Source: Sipunculus nudus
Taxonomy: Eukaryota > Annelida > Sipuncula > Golfingiida > Sipunculidae
Length of the DNA stretch: 64,000 nucleotides
Reading direction: 5' to 3'
Assembly (NCBI GenBank): GCA_026874595.1
Contig: CM049316.1
Coordinates: 64,711,176-64,775,175 of the forward strand
Part shown: in pieces, positions 24,448-35,672 of the stretch
Layout of the letters: every line of letters starts with the position of its first letter
How positions within the stretch are numbered: the first letter of the stretch is position 1
Translations under genes and position numbers: made by a program
The notes under the pieces: generated by a model
The model's input: the letters and a program-made list of their open reading frames with translations, nothing else
Told to the model about the DNA's origin: nothing
Databases searched by the model: none

Positions 24448-27400
24448 GTAAATACGAGGAGTATACGGAGACACCTGGTTAATTGATGCATCATCATGAT
24501 GAAAATGTATAGATTGTTGTAATTGTCTCTTTTGGGCGATAATAAATGAATTTAAATATCTGCAGGCTTTGCAAAAGTAACCGTCGCAAGAACCATGCAA
24601 AGTAACAACAAACAAAACGTGATTACGATTATAATGATATAAAACATGATTGTTCGGAATGTATGGAGCGAGTATAGAATCCGGTCTACATGGACGAGGT
24701 TATGGGTGTATACGGACGGACGTAATGATGTTAAGGATTCATGTAATGCAAAGTAAGAGGCATGTCGATGTCATATAATCAGGCATGTCATGGCTTATGT
24801 TGATTACTACTGATAAGAGACGGTCCTGTCAGTTTAGAGCCACCTTGGAATTGAAGACAGGATTCTTTACTTGGGCTGAATGGATTTTAACTATCTATAA
24901 GCAAAATTTTGCACTGCTAGTGCTAATTAAAAAGAACTTCTGTTGCCCCCCCCCCCCCCCTTATTGGCCTTCAGTTTTAAATTTAAACAAGGGACCTATG
25001 GGTCACGACGCTCAGCTGTTATATATGATAAAAAAATATTATTTAGAAATGAGGCACATGCTGGTTTTGTGTGGTAATAAATATAAGCTGTATTATGAGT
25101 TGTTGTTGTTAGCTTATGTATGATTTTGATAGTACCTTTGGAGACAGGGAAGAGGATTGATTTCATTTGTTTTATTAACAAATGGAGTACTATTGTCACA
25201 CAGATTTTGACTTGGCCATATAACTTATTTAAGCAGAACATATAATATAAGAGTTTAACTATTTATTAAAAAAAATTACAAATATTGTCCCAAATATAAT
25301 TTTTATAAAAAATAATAAGAGAATCATATGATTTTTTTAAATGAAATATAACTGATATGATTATTAAAATAATATTAAAGAATATATTCATGAATGCATT
25401 CATGAATACATTTTGAAAGTATTTGCACGAGTATTCATATACTTTCATTTTTACCTAAATTCCTATTCTTTATGCAAGAAATTTTATAATGGAGTACATA
25501 ATCATATTCGTATTTAAATACAATTACAAAGTATTTGCACCATGTCTGGTATTTATTCAGTTTCACCAACCAATGATGTTGAGAATCCAGAATATACAAA
25601 ATTCACACATTTAATAATGATCATAAGTACCTGGTTTTATGGCTTTTATTTATATTAAAAAATAACTGTAAAAAAATTCATTTTGGACTAATTTCACATC
25701 AATGTACACACTAGACATAGTAGGAATCTAGATTAATATTATCAACTGCATCTTTGTCTATCATTAATTTCCTTCATATGATCCCTAATGATTAATAATG
25801 AATAATATGATTTACTTCTTTATCATTAAAATTGAACTGAAAAATGCCATAGGTGACTGCATGGTGTTATTTGGAATATGTGACATTTTACCCATCGATA
25901 CAAGATTCTTATATCATCAGTAACTGCAAGTTAATTTCCTGTTATTATAAACTAACAAATTCCTTTTCTATTTTTCTTTAATTTGTTATTAAAAACCAAT
26001 AAAAATTTATTTATTTATTGTTTATTGTTATGTTGTTGGTTAAAACTACTAGATGAGTTGGGTTGGACACCTGGATCAACTGTGGCTGGCCATAAGCTGC
26101 CTGGATGCCTCGCCTCAAGCGTGCATAATTTGATGAAAGGTCAACAAGGTCAACATACAGGTGACTCAAGAGGGGCTGGAGAGAGCCAAAGTCTGACAGG
26201 GTCTCATAAAAAACATTAATAAAAGCTACAATTTTTGGCCAATTTCTTTCAGCTTTCTACACTAAAAAGCTGAAATCCTAATGTGTGCATGATATGAAAA
26301 TTATATCAACAGTGCTCACAGGACACAAACGTGCCATGGTCACGGTTGGGCAAAATTTAAGGTACTAATTTTATATTTATACTAATAACTTATAAAATTT
26401 GAAAAATTCAGAACTAATTTTGGGTATTCAATTGAATCTTGATTAAAAAATGTTACATCCCTGACAAAAAAATCTCTAGCTTCAGCAATGCCCTTGTTAA
26501 GGGAGTAAATATATTTCTTGATTTTTTACAAAGTGCATTATGTTTGGGCCCATAACTTAAAACAATTACGCAATACTGACATCATTCTGGCATGTGCATA
26601 GAGAATGAAAAATATGTATATTATTTATGATTAAAGTCAGATCAGTGGTTTTGATATTAGGCAGTCTTGAAGTGTAACAATGGGTTTTTAATGGAAAATG
26701 AAGTTTTTCATTAATATCTCGAAGGTATTAAGTCCTAGTGACCAAATTCTTGGCATGGTAGGGGATTTTGGAGACATCTAACTGTATGCCGAATTTAAGG
26801 AACTAAGAGCTGAAGCTGGGGAGCTGAGCTCTTGCAAACTGCATAACACTAGCTTAATGTAAACAATATGTTACATGGTGCTTGAAAACTTATTAAAATC
26901 TACAGTTTTTGATCAACTGGTTTCAAATTTTTGGTGTTAACAGTTGAAATGCTAACAAAAACATGCTGTGAAAATTAAATCCACAGTACTTACAGGAAAA
27001 AAACGTGCCATGGTCAAAGTTGGGCTAAATTTAAGGTACCAATTTTTTATTTTTATTAATATTTTAGAAAATTTAAAAGATTTTCATCTAATTTTGGGTA
27101 TACAATTTAATTTTGATTAATTAAAGTTATATTACTGGAAAAAAGGTCAATAGCTTTAACATTTTTTGTGTTAAGTGATCAAATATCTTTCCTGATTTTT
27201 TACAAAATGCATAATGTTTGGGCCCAGAACTTTTTTAAATTAAATAATACAGACATAATTTCTTGCATGTACATAGGAACTATATAGAGGAATATTTATG
27301 GTAAATATGAGGAAAAACAGATGAGTGGTTTTGATATTAGGCAGTCCTGAAGTGTGAAAATAGGTTTTTAATAAAAAATTGAGGTTTTTCCTTAATTTCT

Positions 27401-27869
27401 CAAAGGAACGAAGTTGCAAAGACCCAGTTTTCGGCTTGGTAGGAGATCTTGGGGACATCTAACATTATGCCAAATTTTGGATTCCTAGGTCTTACGGTTT
27501 CAAAACGTGCCACATCTACGGACGGACGGACGGACGGACGGACAGACGGACGGACGACGGACAATGGACCACGACTATAGCTCAGATGACTTATAGTCAG
27601 CTGAGCTAAAAAGCTCATATTTTAATAACTTTTCTGAAAATATTTCTCAACATTTACATATGAGTTCAGTTCCAATGACGAATCTAAGTCAGTGGCTATA
27701 TCATATTTGTTGTTTTGTATTTTTCCAGAAAACCGATCCGTCAAACAAGCCCACACAGTCGGCACATCCTGCCAGGTTCTCACCAGATGACGTGTACTCA
27801 CGACATAGGGTCACCATCAAGAAACGCTTCGGGATCCTACTCACACAGACGCCCAAGCCAGTCATGTGA
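24394..27869 (+). CDS. NOP10: NOP10, H/ACA ribonucleoprotein subunit 3 (two-exon gene)
   Basis: Joining 24394-24447 to 27729-27869 gives exactly 64 codons plus TGA, the length of animal NOP10. NOP10 binds dyskerin (the pseudouridine synthase) together with NHP2 and GAR1. The complex acts in nucleoli and Cajal bodies in rRNA and snRNA pseudouridylation and, in vertebrates, telomerase RNP assembly. Visible hallmarks are the MFL-YY start, NRVYTLK at 12-18, [11 protein letters not shown] at 29-39 and [11 protein letters not shown] at 42-52. Arg34, mutated in human dyskeratosis congenita, is conserved. The intron is phase 0 (AAG/GTAAAT to TTTTCCAG/AAA). At 3281 bp it is 17 times longer than the coding sequence and is mostly one transposon-like repeat. 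I am confident of the identity; transcript ends are unknown. Confidence 0.95.
24985..27608 (+). mobile_element. 2.6 kb repeat (copy A) inside the NOP10 intron
   Basis: Near-identical to 39906-42533. It begins AAACAAGGGACCTATGGGTC. About 1.24 kb of unique AT-rich sequence is followed by two related ~0.68 kb units in tandem (from about 26226 and 26901). It ends with a GGAC tract (about 27520-27558) and a hairpin at 27578-27608. There is no recognisable transposase or reverse transcriptase; the largest frames (60-78 residues) have no domain. It is likely a non-autonomous mobile element, because copies at 1-1205 and 45355-46735 share the same 3' end in other contexts. No clear target-site duplication is seen. 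Confidence 0.8.
27729..27869 (+). CDS. NOP10: NOP10 exon 2 (residues 19-64)
   Basis: After a pyrimidine-rich acceptor (GTATTTTTCCAG) the exon opens with AAA ACC GAT and runs 46 codons to TGA. It carries the family core [11 protein letters not shown] and HRVTIKKRF. The tail ends PKPVM, close to the PRPVL-type end of vertebrate NOP10. An overlapping + frame starting at 27715 is a shadow. Confidence 0.95.
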   Translation, partial: KTDPSNKPTQSAHPARFSPDDVYSRHRVTIKKRFGILLTQTPKPVM

Positions 27870-28294
27870 TCAATCATCAGTCATGCGACTCAAGGATGAA
27901 ATAATCGAGGACATTTGATGATTTCATTTTCATGTGAAGAAAATGTAGCAAGAATTCACGGACTTGCATTACTGAAACTCCATAAAAAAGATCATGGGAT
28001 TTTACTAGACAGTACCTTTTTATATTGTCATCACCCGTGAAATTAAGTTAAATTCACAAGCTCTATGAATACACTATATACAATCCAGGGCTGAAATTTA
28101 ACCATCTTTGTCGGTTAATTCGTTAATTCATGGGAATTATTATATCCAGACATTTGTTTAAACATGCTCTTTAGAAAACTGGATTGCAAATTTTGCAGTA
28201 AATTGACCCAGCTGCAGGAATCGGCTGTTCAGAACTTTGGAGATGTGATATGCAATTTACTTTATAGCTGCAGCACGAGCTTACAGAATCTTGA

Positions 28295-28486
28295 AATAAA
28301 AATTTGTAAAAAAAATTTCCAGAACAGGAAGAAAATGTACAGAGTTCAACATTACATACTGATATATCAGCAGTAACTAGAACTGTCCTTCTCGATAGGA
28401 ACATTTCTCACTGAGACATTCATTCACATCCTCTAACCATGAGCATTTTATATCATATAAATAGATATTAAATACACATAAATAAA
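28295..28486 (+). terminator. Candidate NOP10 polyadenylation signals
   Basis: AATAAA occurs at 28295-28300 and 28481-28486, about 425 and 610 bp after the NOP10 stop codon. Which is used, if either, cannot be told from sequence. Confidence 0.3.
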
Positions 28487-28594
28487 ATTATTTTAAAGTA
28501 TAAGATTTTTTTTTCTTGTCTGAGGGTGATTTTGGATCAAGTTTGTTTGATAAACTTGATTAAATATAATATTTTAAACAGTATACATGCCAAT

Positions 28595-28800
28595 ACAGGA
28601 CAGTAGAGCGGTAAGCCATTTGGTGCTCTCTCCTCTAGCGACCCTGGTTCAATCCCTGGCTTAGCTCTGAGAGTTGGTTGTAGTTGCCCATCCAAGGTTC
28701 TCTGTCTTCCTCGTACCCTACATACTACTGAATGCCACAGTCTCAGCCACAAAGACTGCTGGGCATAAGTTATTATAACTAGTTGTACAATCCATGTAAA
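28595..28800 (+). repeat. tRNA-derived SINE
   Basis: An A-box-like AGTAGAGCGGTAAG (from about 28602) and a B-box GGTTCAATCC (28646-28655) are followed by a body of about 140 bp that ends at the start of the next repeat. The minus-strand 90-residue frame is its translation. The unit lacks tRNA folding. Confidence 0.65.
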
Positions 28801-30000
28801 ACTAGACATTTCTTGGCACAGTATCGCCAGACAAATGAGGTTTTGTGGTATTTTGTTGATATAATGTGATGTATTTGTATTTTAGCAATGAATGTGAGAA
28901 ACATTTGTACAAAATATAGGAATATTTTGGATTGGGAAGGAAAATTGATCAAAGGGTTTTTGACTTATAATGCTCACAGTGCTGTCAAGTGGCCCTTTTA
29001 AAGATATTCATGATTTTATGTTTTTCACCAAATATGGGAATATTCAAGGTCAAGGTCACTCTCATAGTCACGGTCATGACCCCAAATTAATAAACTGCAT
29101 TCCAAAATATCCAACATTTGAAAAAAAAAATTAAATTAAAAAAAAAATAATTTAAATTAAATTAAATTTTAAAATTAAATTTAAAATTAAATATACCTCA
29201 TTCCATAAACCACATCTATATACATGCATAACATGAAAGAAATCTGTCCATTACTGTTTGACTTATAATGCTCACAGTTTATACTGTCCAGTGGCAATGA
29301 TGGGGTATTCAAAGGCGCAAAAAACAAGAAAAGGACAACAGGTGGCGCCACCTATCTTCTGCAAAAGACAAAACTATCCAAGATCTTCTGTCAACTTGAT
29401 TTTTGGACCAATCCATGCATCCCTTTTTAAGATATTCATGATTTTATGTGATTTTCGCCATATATGGTAATATTCAAGGTCAAAGCCACTCTCAAAGGAA
29501 AGGTCATGACCCCAATTTTAATATACATCATCCCATAACCCATACCTATGTACATGTATAATATTAAAGAAATCTGTCAATCAGTTTTTGACTTGTGATG
29601 CTAAAAGTACTGTCAAGTGGCAATGATGGGGGTATTAAACGGCACAAAAACAAGAAAAGGATACTAGGTGGCACCACCAGTTTCCGGTACATGACATCAC
29701 TATCCAAGATCTTTGTCCAACTTGATTTTTGGATAAATCCATGAAAGATTTCTTGAGATATTTAAGAATTTGTGTGATTTTCCCCAAAAATGGATCTATT
29801 CAAGGTCAAGGTCACTCTCCTAGTTGAGGTCATGACCCCATTTTAAATAGGCTTTGTCCTCTCACCTATATCTATAAATGTGTCAAGTTTGATAAAGATC
29901 CTTGAAATATTTTTTTAGTTATTGTGTCCAAAAGAAATCTCTGCGGCGGCGGCGGCGCAACCGTGCCTAAACCATTGTATCGCCAGACATACAATAAGTA
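28801..30000 (+). repeat. Dispersed AGGTCA/GGCGCCACC repeat with three internal units
   Basis: Begins ACTAGACATTTCTTGGCAC, as does the repeat at 42534. Three units of about 310-330 bp follow, each with CAAGGTCAAGGTCACTCTC-type words, GGTCATGACCCC and AGGTGGCGCCACC. It ends in a GCG triplet tract (29941-29955) and TTGTATCGCCAGACATACAA, the inverted counterpart of GTATCGCCAGAC near its start. Probably a non-autonomous transposon with internal tandem expansion. Confidence 0.6.
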
Positions 30001-30159
30001 CGATTAATATATAGACAATGCATTTCAATGGTTTAAACCACATGAATGTACAGTAAACCTCAACCTAACGACCATTTATTATTGACCACCTAGATACACT
30101 TCTATCATTCTCAATCTCCCTCAGTTTGTGCATTAAACAAAATTTAAACCTGCACTACC

Positions 30160-30667
30160 TAGACCCAGTTGTGGCTCTGTTGTAAACAAAGAGCCACAGG
30201 TCCCAGCCTTCATTTATCTAGCGGATGGGAATAGGCTACACCTGATGTTGGGTGCCTATCCCAGTGCCCCGTGTGCTGATTGTTTCAAGAGTCATTGTAC
30301 ATGCATGTGTTACATCATCACTGGTGCATGGTGTGAGTGTCCTGTAACTGAACCACTCCATACACACCGACCATTGGCCATAGGCAGCGTTGTTACCAAG
30401 GTAACACACTTGATTGTTTCAGCTGATCAGGCGCATGTATCACATTTCAGCTGGGTGCGCCAGTAAGTTTGCAGTGATGATGTAACACGTGCAGTGCACA
30501 GCGCTAGCCTGAAACAATCGCCAGCCAATCACCCGGGGCTTATAACCACAGGCTGAATGTCCTTAAAATGGATACATCATAGTCACCTGCATGCGCTCCT
30601 GTGCGCTAGATAAATGAAGGCAGGGACCTGTGGCTCTGTGTTTACAACAGAGCAACAACTGGGTCTA
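30160..30667. mobile_element. hAT-like MITE with 8-9 bp target-site duplication
   Basis: Terminal inverted repeats of about 70 bp start TAGACCCAGTTGTGGCTCTG on the left and return as its near complement on the right. The flanks carry a direct duplication TGCACTACC (30151-30159 and 30669-30677). An 8-9 bp duplication and short TIRs fit the hAT superfamily. No transposase is present and the internal ORFs are not gene-like. Confidence 0.75.
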
Positions 30668-31960
30668 TTGCACTACCCTGCTTATTTTGGTCAGAATATA
30701 AATCTTGGCCCTGTGCCAGGCCTGATGGTGAAAGCCTGAAAACCTTGCAAACCGAAGCATTGGTTAAAGTGAAGGAGAAACAGAATGATATTATTTTACA
30801 GAAACAGGAAGGTAGGCGGCGCCACCTGTCTAGTCTAGAAAATTTTTCAAGATGGATAGACGTGCCAAATTTCAGACCAATACCTTGAACCACTCTGGAT
30901 ATATGAGCAATTTTCACCCAAAGTACATGCACAGATGGCAAAACGATTGCAGATGGTGGCACCAGTCTTGAGTACAAGATGGAGGAGTCCAAGATCTATT
31001 TCAGGCCAATCGGGCAAATCACTCCTGAGAAAAGAGCATTAATTTTTTTTTAGGGAAACAGGAAGGTAGGTGGTGCCACCTGTCTGGTTTACAAGAAAAT
31101 TTTCCAAGATGGATAGACCTGCCAAATTTCAGACAAATACCTTGAACCATTCCGGAGATATGAGCAATTTTCACCCAAAGCACATGTACAGATGGACATC
31201 ACGCCAAAACCATTGCAGATGGCGCAGTACAAGTTGGAGTAGTCCAAGATCAATGAACATGCACAATTTCAGCCCAATCTGTCCATTAGTTTTAGACTTA
31301 TAATGCTCACAGTACTGTCAAGTGGCAATGATGGGGTATTAAAAGGCATGAAAACAAGAGAAAGACAGAAGGTGGTGCCACCTGTCTTCCACAGATGACA
31401 AAGCTATCCAAGATCTTCCGTCAACTTGATTTTTGGACCAATCCATGTATCCCTTATGGAGATATTAAAAATTTTGGTTTGTGATTTTCACCTTATATGT
31501 CAATATTCAAGGTCAAGGCCACTCATAGGACAGATCATGACCCCAATTTAAATATACATCATCCCATAACCCATGTCCATGTATATGCCTAACATAATGA
31601 AAGAAATCTGTATGTAAATTTTTTACTTATAATGCTCACAGTACTGTTAAGGGGCAATGATGGGGGTACATGACATCACTATCCAAGATCTTTGTCCAAC
31701 TTGATTTTTGGATAAATCCATGAAAGATTTCTTGAGATATTTAAGAATTTGTGTGATTTTCCAAAAAAAAAATGGGCCTATTCAAGGTCAACATCACATG
31801 ACACTCCTAGTAAAGGTCATGACCACATTTTAAATAGGCTTTGCCTTCTCACCCATATCTATGCACATGTCATGTTTGGTAAAGATCCGTAAAATATTTT
31901 TTGAGTTATTGCGTCCAAACAAAATCTGCGGCGGAGGGGCGACCATGCTTAAACCATAGT
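30668..31960 (+). repeat. Further units of the AGGTCA/GGCGCCACC repeat family
   Basis: Segments at about 30805-30960 and 31060-31205 are near-duplicates (AGGAAGGTAGGTGGTGCCACC, CAAGATGGATAGAC, GAGCAATTTTCACCCAAAG). About 31285-31940 repeats the units seen at 29260-29940 and ends in GCGGCGGAGGGGCG. There is no gene. Confidence 0.55.
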
Positions 31961-33511
31961 ATCCTGACTTTGTCCCGGGATGCAAATATTGCCTGGACAG
32001 GTATAGTGCAGAATGGAAACAAACCAATGTATCAAATGCGTCATTTTTAAGTACAGGCATTTTTTTTTTAATTTATTTTTGTTGGCATTGCCTGAATAGA
32101 AAAAAAGGGGCGGGGGGGGGGGGGGGACTGATGTTCAAACACCAGTGCACTCGCCCAAAAGAAATTTTTATTAGCCTCAGGAAAATGCTGAACCCTCATA
32201 ACGTGGGGAAGCCACACCCAGCTGATTTGTGGTATTAAACCAGTGACCCCCTTCACACAATGGAGAGATTCTACCACATTGCCAATAAAGCAGACTTTAA
32301 TGGGAAGGGCTGTCACAAACACTTTTTTAAAGTAATAGTATTCCCATATGATTCTCTTAGTCGTACTTTAAATCATTCTATCAGAAGACTCCACATACTG
32401 CATTCATTGTAAAAATACTCTCATGTGAACTACACTCCATTACACTGTGCCCACCTGCTTTTTGGGGATAATTTGGTCAAAACTATATTTTGCATTAATT
32501 TCTGAGGAAGCTGCATGCATACGGAAGTGACAGCTGAACATAGCAATTAATAACACAAAAATCTCCAGATTGCATTTTACATTTTTTGGATACTTTACAA
32601 TGATCTGACAGGTCTACCTGCATGAGTAGCCAACTTTAATTTAGCTGATCAAAGTTTAAAGTGTTAATATGACATCATCAAATCAGCAGCTGTCAATTGA
32701 AGCTATTTTTTTGCATGTGACCAATGGCCTTAACTGCCCAAAGTGGGGCTGATATGTTGTAAAATGTATTCTGTTTTTTCATATTATTAAATGAATATGT
32801 TTCTTCAATAAGGTGAAAGCTAGATAGTTCTTCACTTTGTGTAAAATTAGGCCCTTTCATCTACTACCATACATTAATAATTATTTCCCTTAAAATATAA
32901 AAATTAAAATTTTCACAGCAAAAAACAGGTGGACAGGAGGGGATGAAACAGACTATAAGTATCTTGAAAACAGAAAGAATGACAGTTTCCCTTCTCACCA
33001 ATCATCTCAATAAAATGAGGAGACTGATAAACAAATATGAGTATATTTGTATAAATGATATCACATGGCACAGTTTTTATTACAAATCTGTACATATATT
33101 ACTTAACTGTTAATATAACTTGCGTACTGCTGTATAGATAGGCTTCATAAAAGAAAACAAACACCCAAACCTCATATCAACAACTATCTTTTCAGTCATA
33201 CTTCTATGGTCACCTAACAATTGATGTAAAAATATGAAAGGGTAAAATAATTCTGCATACTTTACTTTAACAGAGTAGGCTTAAGCTCCATAGCGCAACA
33301 AGAAGTTCATGTCAGCGTAAATAAAAATTGAAATACGGAACCGACAGTATAAAGACCAAACAACAGTAAACACGAGAACATAAAAAAGTAGCATAACACA
33401 GCCTGTCAGTACATGACACAAGATTCCATTAAATGCTCCATTGTTTAGAATAAATTCAGTACATCATGATTCTGGCATTGTCATTTCCACCATCCTCTGC
33501 TGTCATGCCAT

Positions 33512-33515
<4 letters not shown>
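31961..33515. other. AT-rich intergenic stretch
   Basis: Contains a G15 run at 32112-32126. No gene, RNA gene or clear repeat is recognised. Confidence 0.4.

Positions 33516-33542
<27 letters not shown>
33516..33542 (+). repeat. Poly-C tract, 27 bases
   Basis: Uninterrupted C27, the longest of many G/C homopolymers in the window. On the - strand it is a G27 run able to form G-quadruplexes. Confidence 0.95.
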
Positions 33543-33895
33543 GCGAACCTTATGTGTTATGTGAGATACACAGTGTCATGAAAATGATACAAGTCCCCTA
33601 AAGGCCAGGGCCTCTGTTTTCTTAGCAATGTGTGTAGTTGCCCAAATGGTATGGCCTATACAGTTACAAAGTCACAAGTGTGAATTTATGGAGCTAACAA
33701 GGATGAATTAGGTACTATTTCTGGGTATAAAATAATAACTTTTTGATGAGGGTGTGCTCATCTGTAAAGTGTTCCTCCAGCTTCTACTGAGAATATACAG
33801 ATTTAATGGCCAAAAAACTGCCTAAGAATCTGGCACCAGCATGTACTCTCTCAGTTATCCACAAGAGGAGATGAACTATTACTTGATATGACATG

Positions 33896-35672
33896 TAGTA
33901 GCATCCCTTGTATGCTGGTCCAACATGTATATAAACAGTGTTGTAGTAGCGTTCCTCGTATGCTGGTCCAACATGTCTATAAACAGTGTTGTAGTAGCAT
34001 CCCTTGTATGCTGGTCCAACATGTATATAAACAGTGTTGTAGTAGCATCCCTTGTATGCTGGTCCAACATGTATATAAACAGTGTTGTAGTAGCGTTCCT
34101 CTTATGCTGGTCCAACATGTCTATAAACAGTGTTGTAGTAGAGTCCCTTGTATGCTGGTCCAATATGTATATAAACATTGTTGTAGTAGAGTCCCTTGTA
34201 TGCTGGTCCAACATGTATATAAACAGTGTTGAAGTAGAGTCCCTTGTATGCTGGTCCAACATGTATATAAAGTGTTGTAGTAGAGTTTCTAGTATGCTGG
34301 TCCAACATGTGTATAAACAGTGTTGTAGTAGAGTCCCTTGTATGCTGGTCCAACATGTATATAAACAGTGTTGTAGTAGAGTCCCTTGTATGCTGGTCCA
34401 ACATGTATATAAACAGTGTTGTAGTAGAGTTCCTTGTATGCTGGTCCAATATGTATATAAACAGTGTTGTAGTAGAGTCCCTTGTATGCTGGTCCAACAT
34501 GTATATAAACAGTGTTGTAGTAGAGTTCCTTGTATGCTGGTCCAACATGTATATAAACAGTGTTGTAGTAGAGTTCCTTGTATGCTGGTCCAATATGTAT
34601 ATAAACATTGTTGTAGTAGCGTCCCTTGTATGCTGGTCCAACATGTATATAAACAGTGTTGTAGTAGAGTCCCTTGTATGCTGGTCCAACATGTATATAA
34701 ACAGTGTTGTAATAGAGTCCCTTGTATGCTGGTCCAACATGTCTATAAACAGTGTTGTAGTAGCGTCCCTTGTATGCTGGTCCAACATGTCTATAAACAG
34801 TGTTGTAGTAGCGTCCCTTGTATGCTGGTCCAAAATGTTTATAAACAGTGTTGTAGTAGAGTCCCTTGTATGCTGGTCCAACATGTATATAAACAGTGTT
34901 GTAGTAGAGTTCCTTGTATGCTGGTCCAACATGTCTATAAACAGTGTTGTAGTAGAGTTCCTTGTATGCTGGTCCAATATGTATATAAACATTGTTGTAG
35001 TAGAGTCCCTTGTATGCTGGTCCAACATGTATATAAACAGTGTTGTAATAGAGTCCCTTGTATGCTGGTCCAACATGTTTATAAACAGTGTTGTAGTAGA
35101 GTTCCTCGTATGCTGGTCCAACATGTCTATAAACAGTGTTGTAGTAGCGTCCCTTGTATGCTGGTCCAACATGTCTATAAACAGTGTTGTAGTAGCGTCC
35201 CTTGTATGCTGGTCCAACATGTTTATAAACAGTGTTGTAGTAGAGTCCCTTGTATGCTGGTCCAACATGTATATAAACAGTGTTGTAGTAGAGTCCCTTG
35301 TATGCTGGTCCAACATGTCTATAAACAGTGTTGTAGTAGAGTTCCTTGTATGCTGGTCCAATATGTATATAAACATTGTTGTAGTAGAGTCCCTTGTATG
35401 CTGGTTTAACATGTATATAAACAGTGTTGTAATAGAGTCCCTTGTATGCTGGTCCAACATGTTTATAAACAGTGTTGGAGTAGAGTTCCTCGTATGCTGG
35501 TCCAACATGTCTATAAACAGTGTTGTAGTAGCGTCCCTTGTATGCTGGTCCAACATGTCTATAAACAGTGTTGTAGTAGCGTCCCTTGTATGCTGGTCCA
35601 ACATGTTTATAAACAGTGTTGTAGTAGCGTCCCTTGTATGCTGGTCCAACATGTATATAACTAGTGTTGTAG
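33896..35672. repeat. 48-bp minisatellite, ~37 units, with 384-bp higher-order repeats
   Basis: The unit is ATGTATATAAACAGTGTTG, TAGTAGCGTCCC, TTGTATGCTGGTCCAAC (48 bp). The marker variant AACATTG falls at 34174, 34604, 34988 and 35372. The last three are exactly 384 bp (eight units) apart. The first gap is nine units minus a 2-bp deletion at about 34271, which also swaps the reading frames. Since 48 is 16 codons without stops in several frames, ORFs of 464-526 residues appear on both strands with 16-residue periods. These are predicted products of the repeat and are not supported as genes. Confidence 0.95.

Noticed and set aside
24226-24615. 129-residue minus ORF over NOP10 exon 1
   Set aside because: Antisense shadow; the plus strand here carries the NOP10 start exon with a correct donor.
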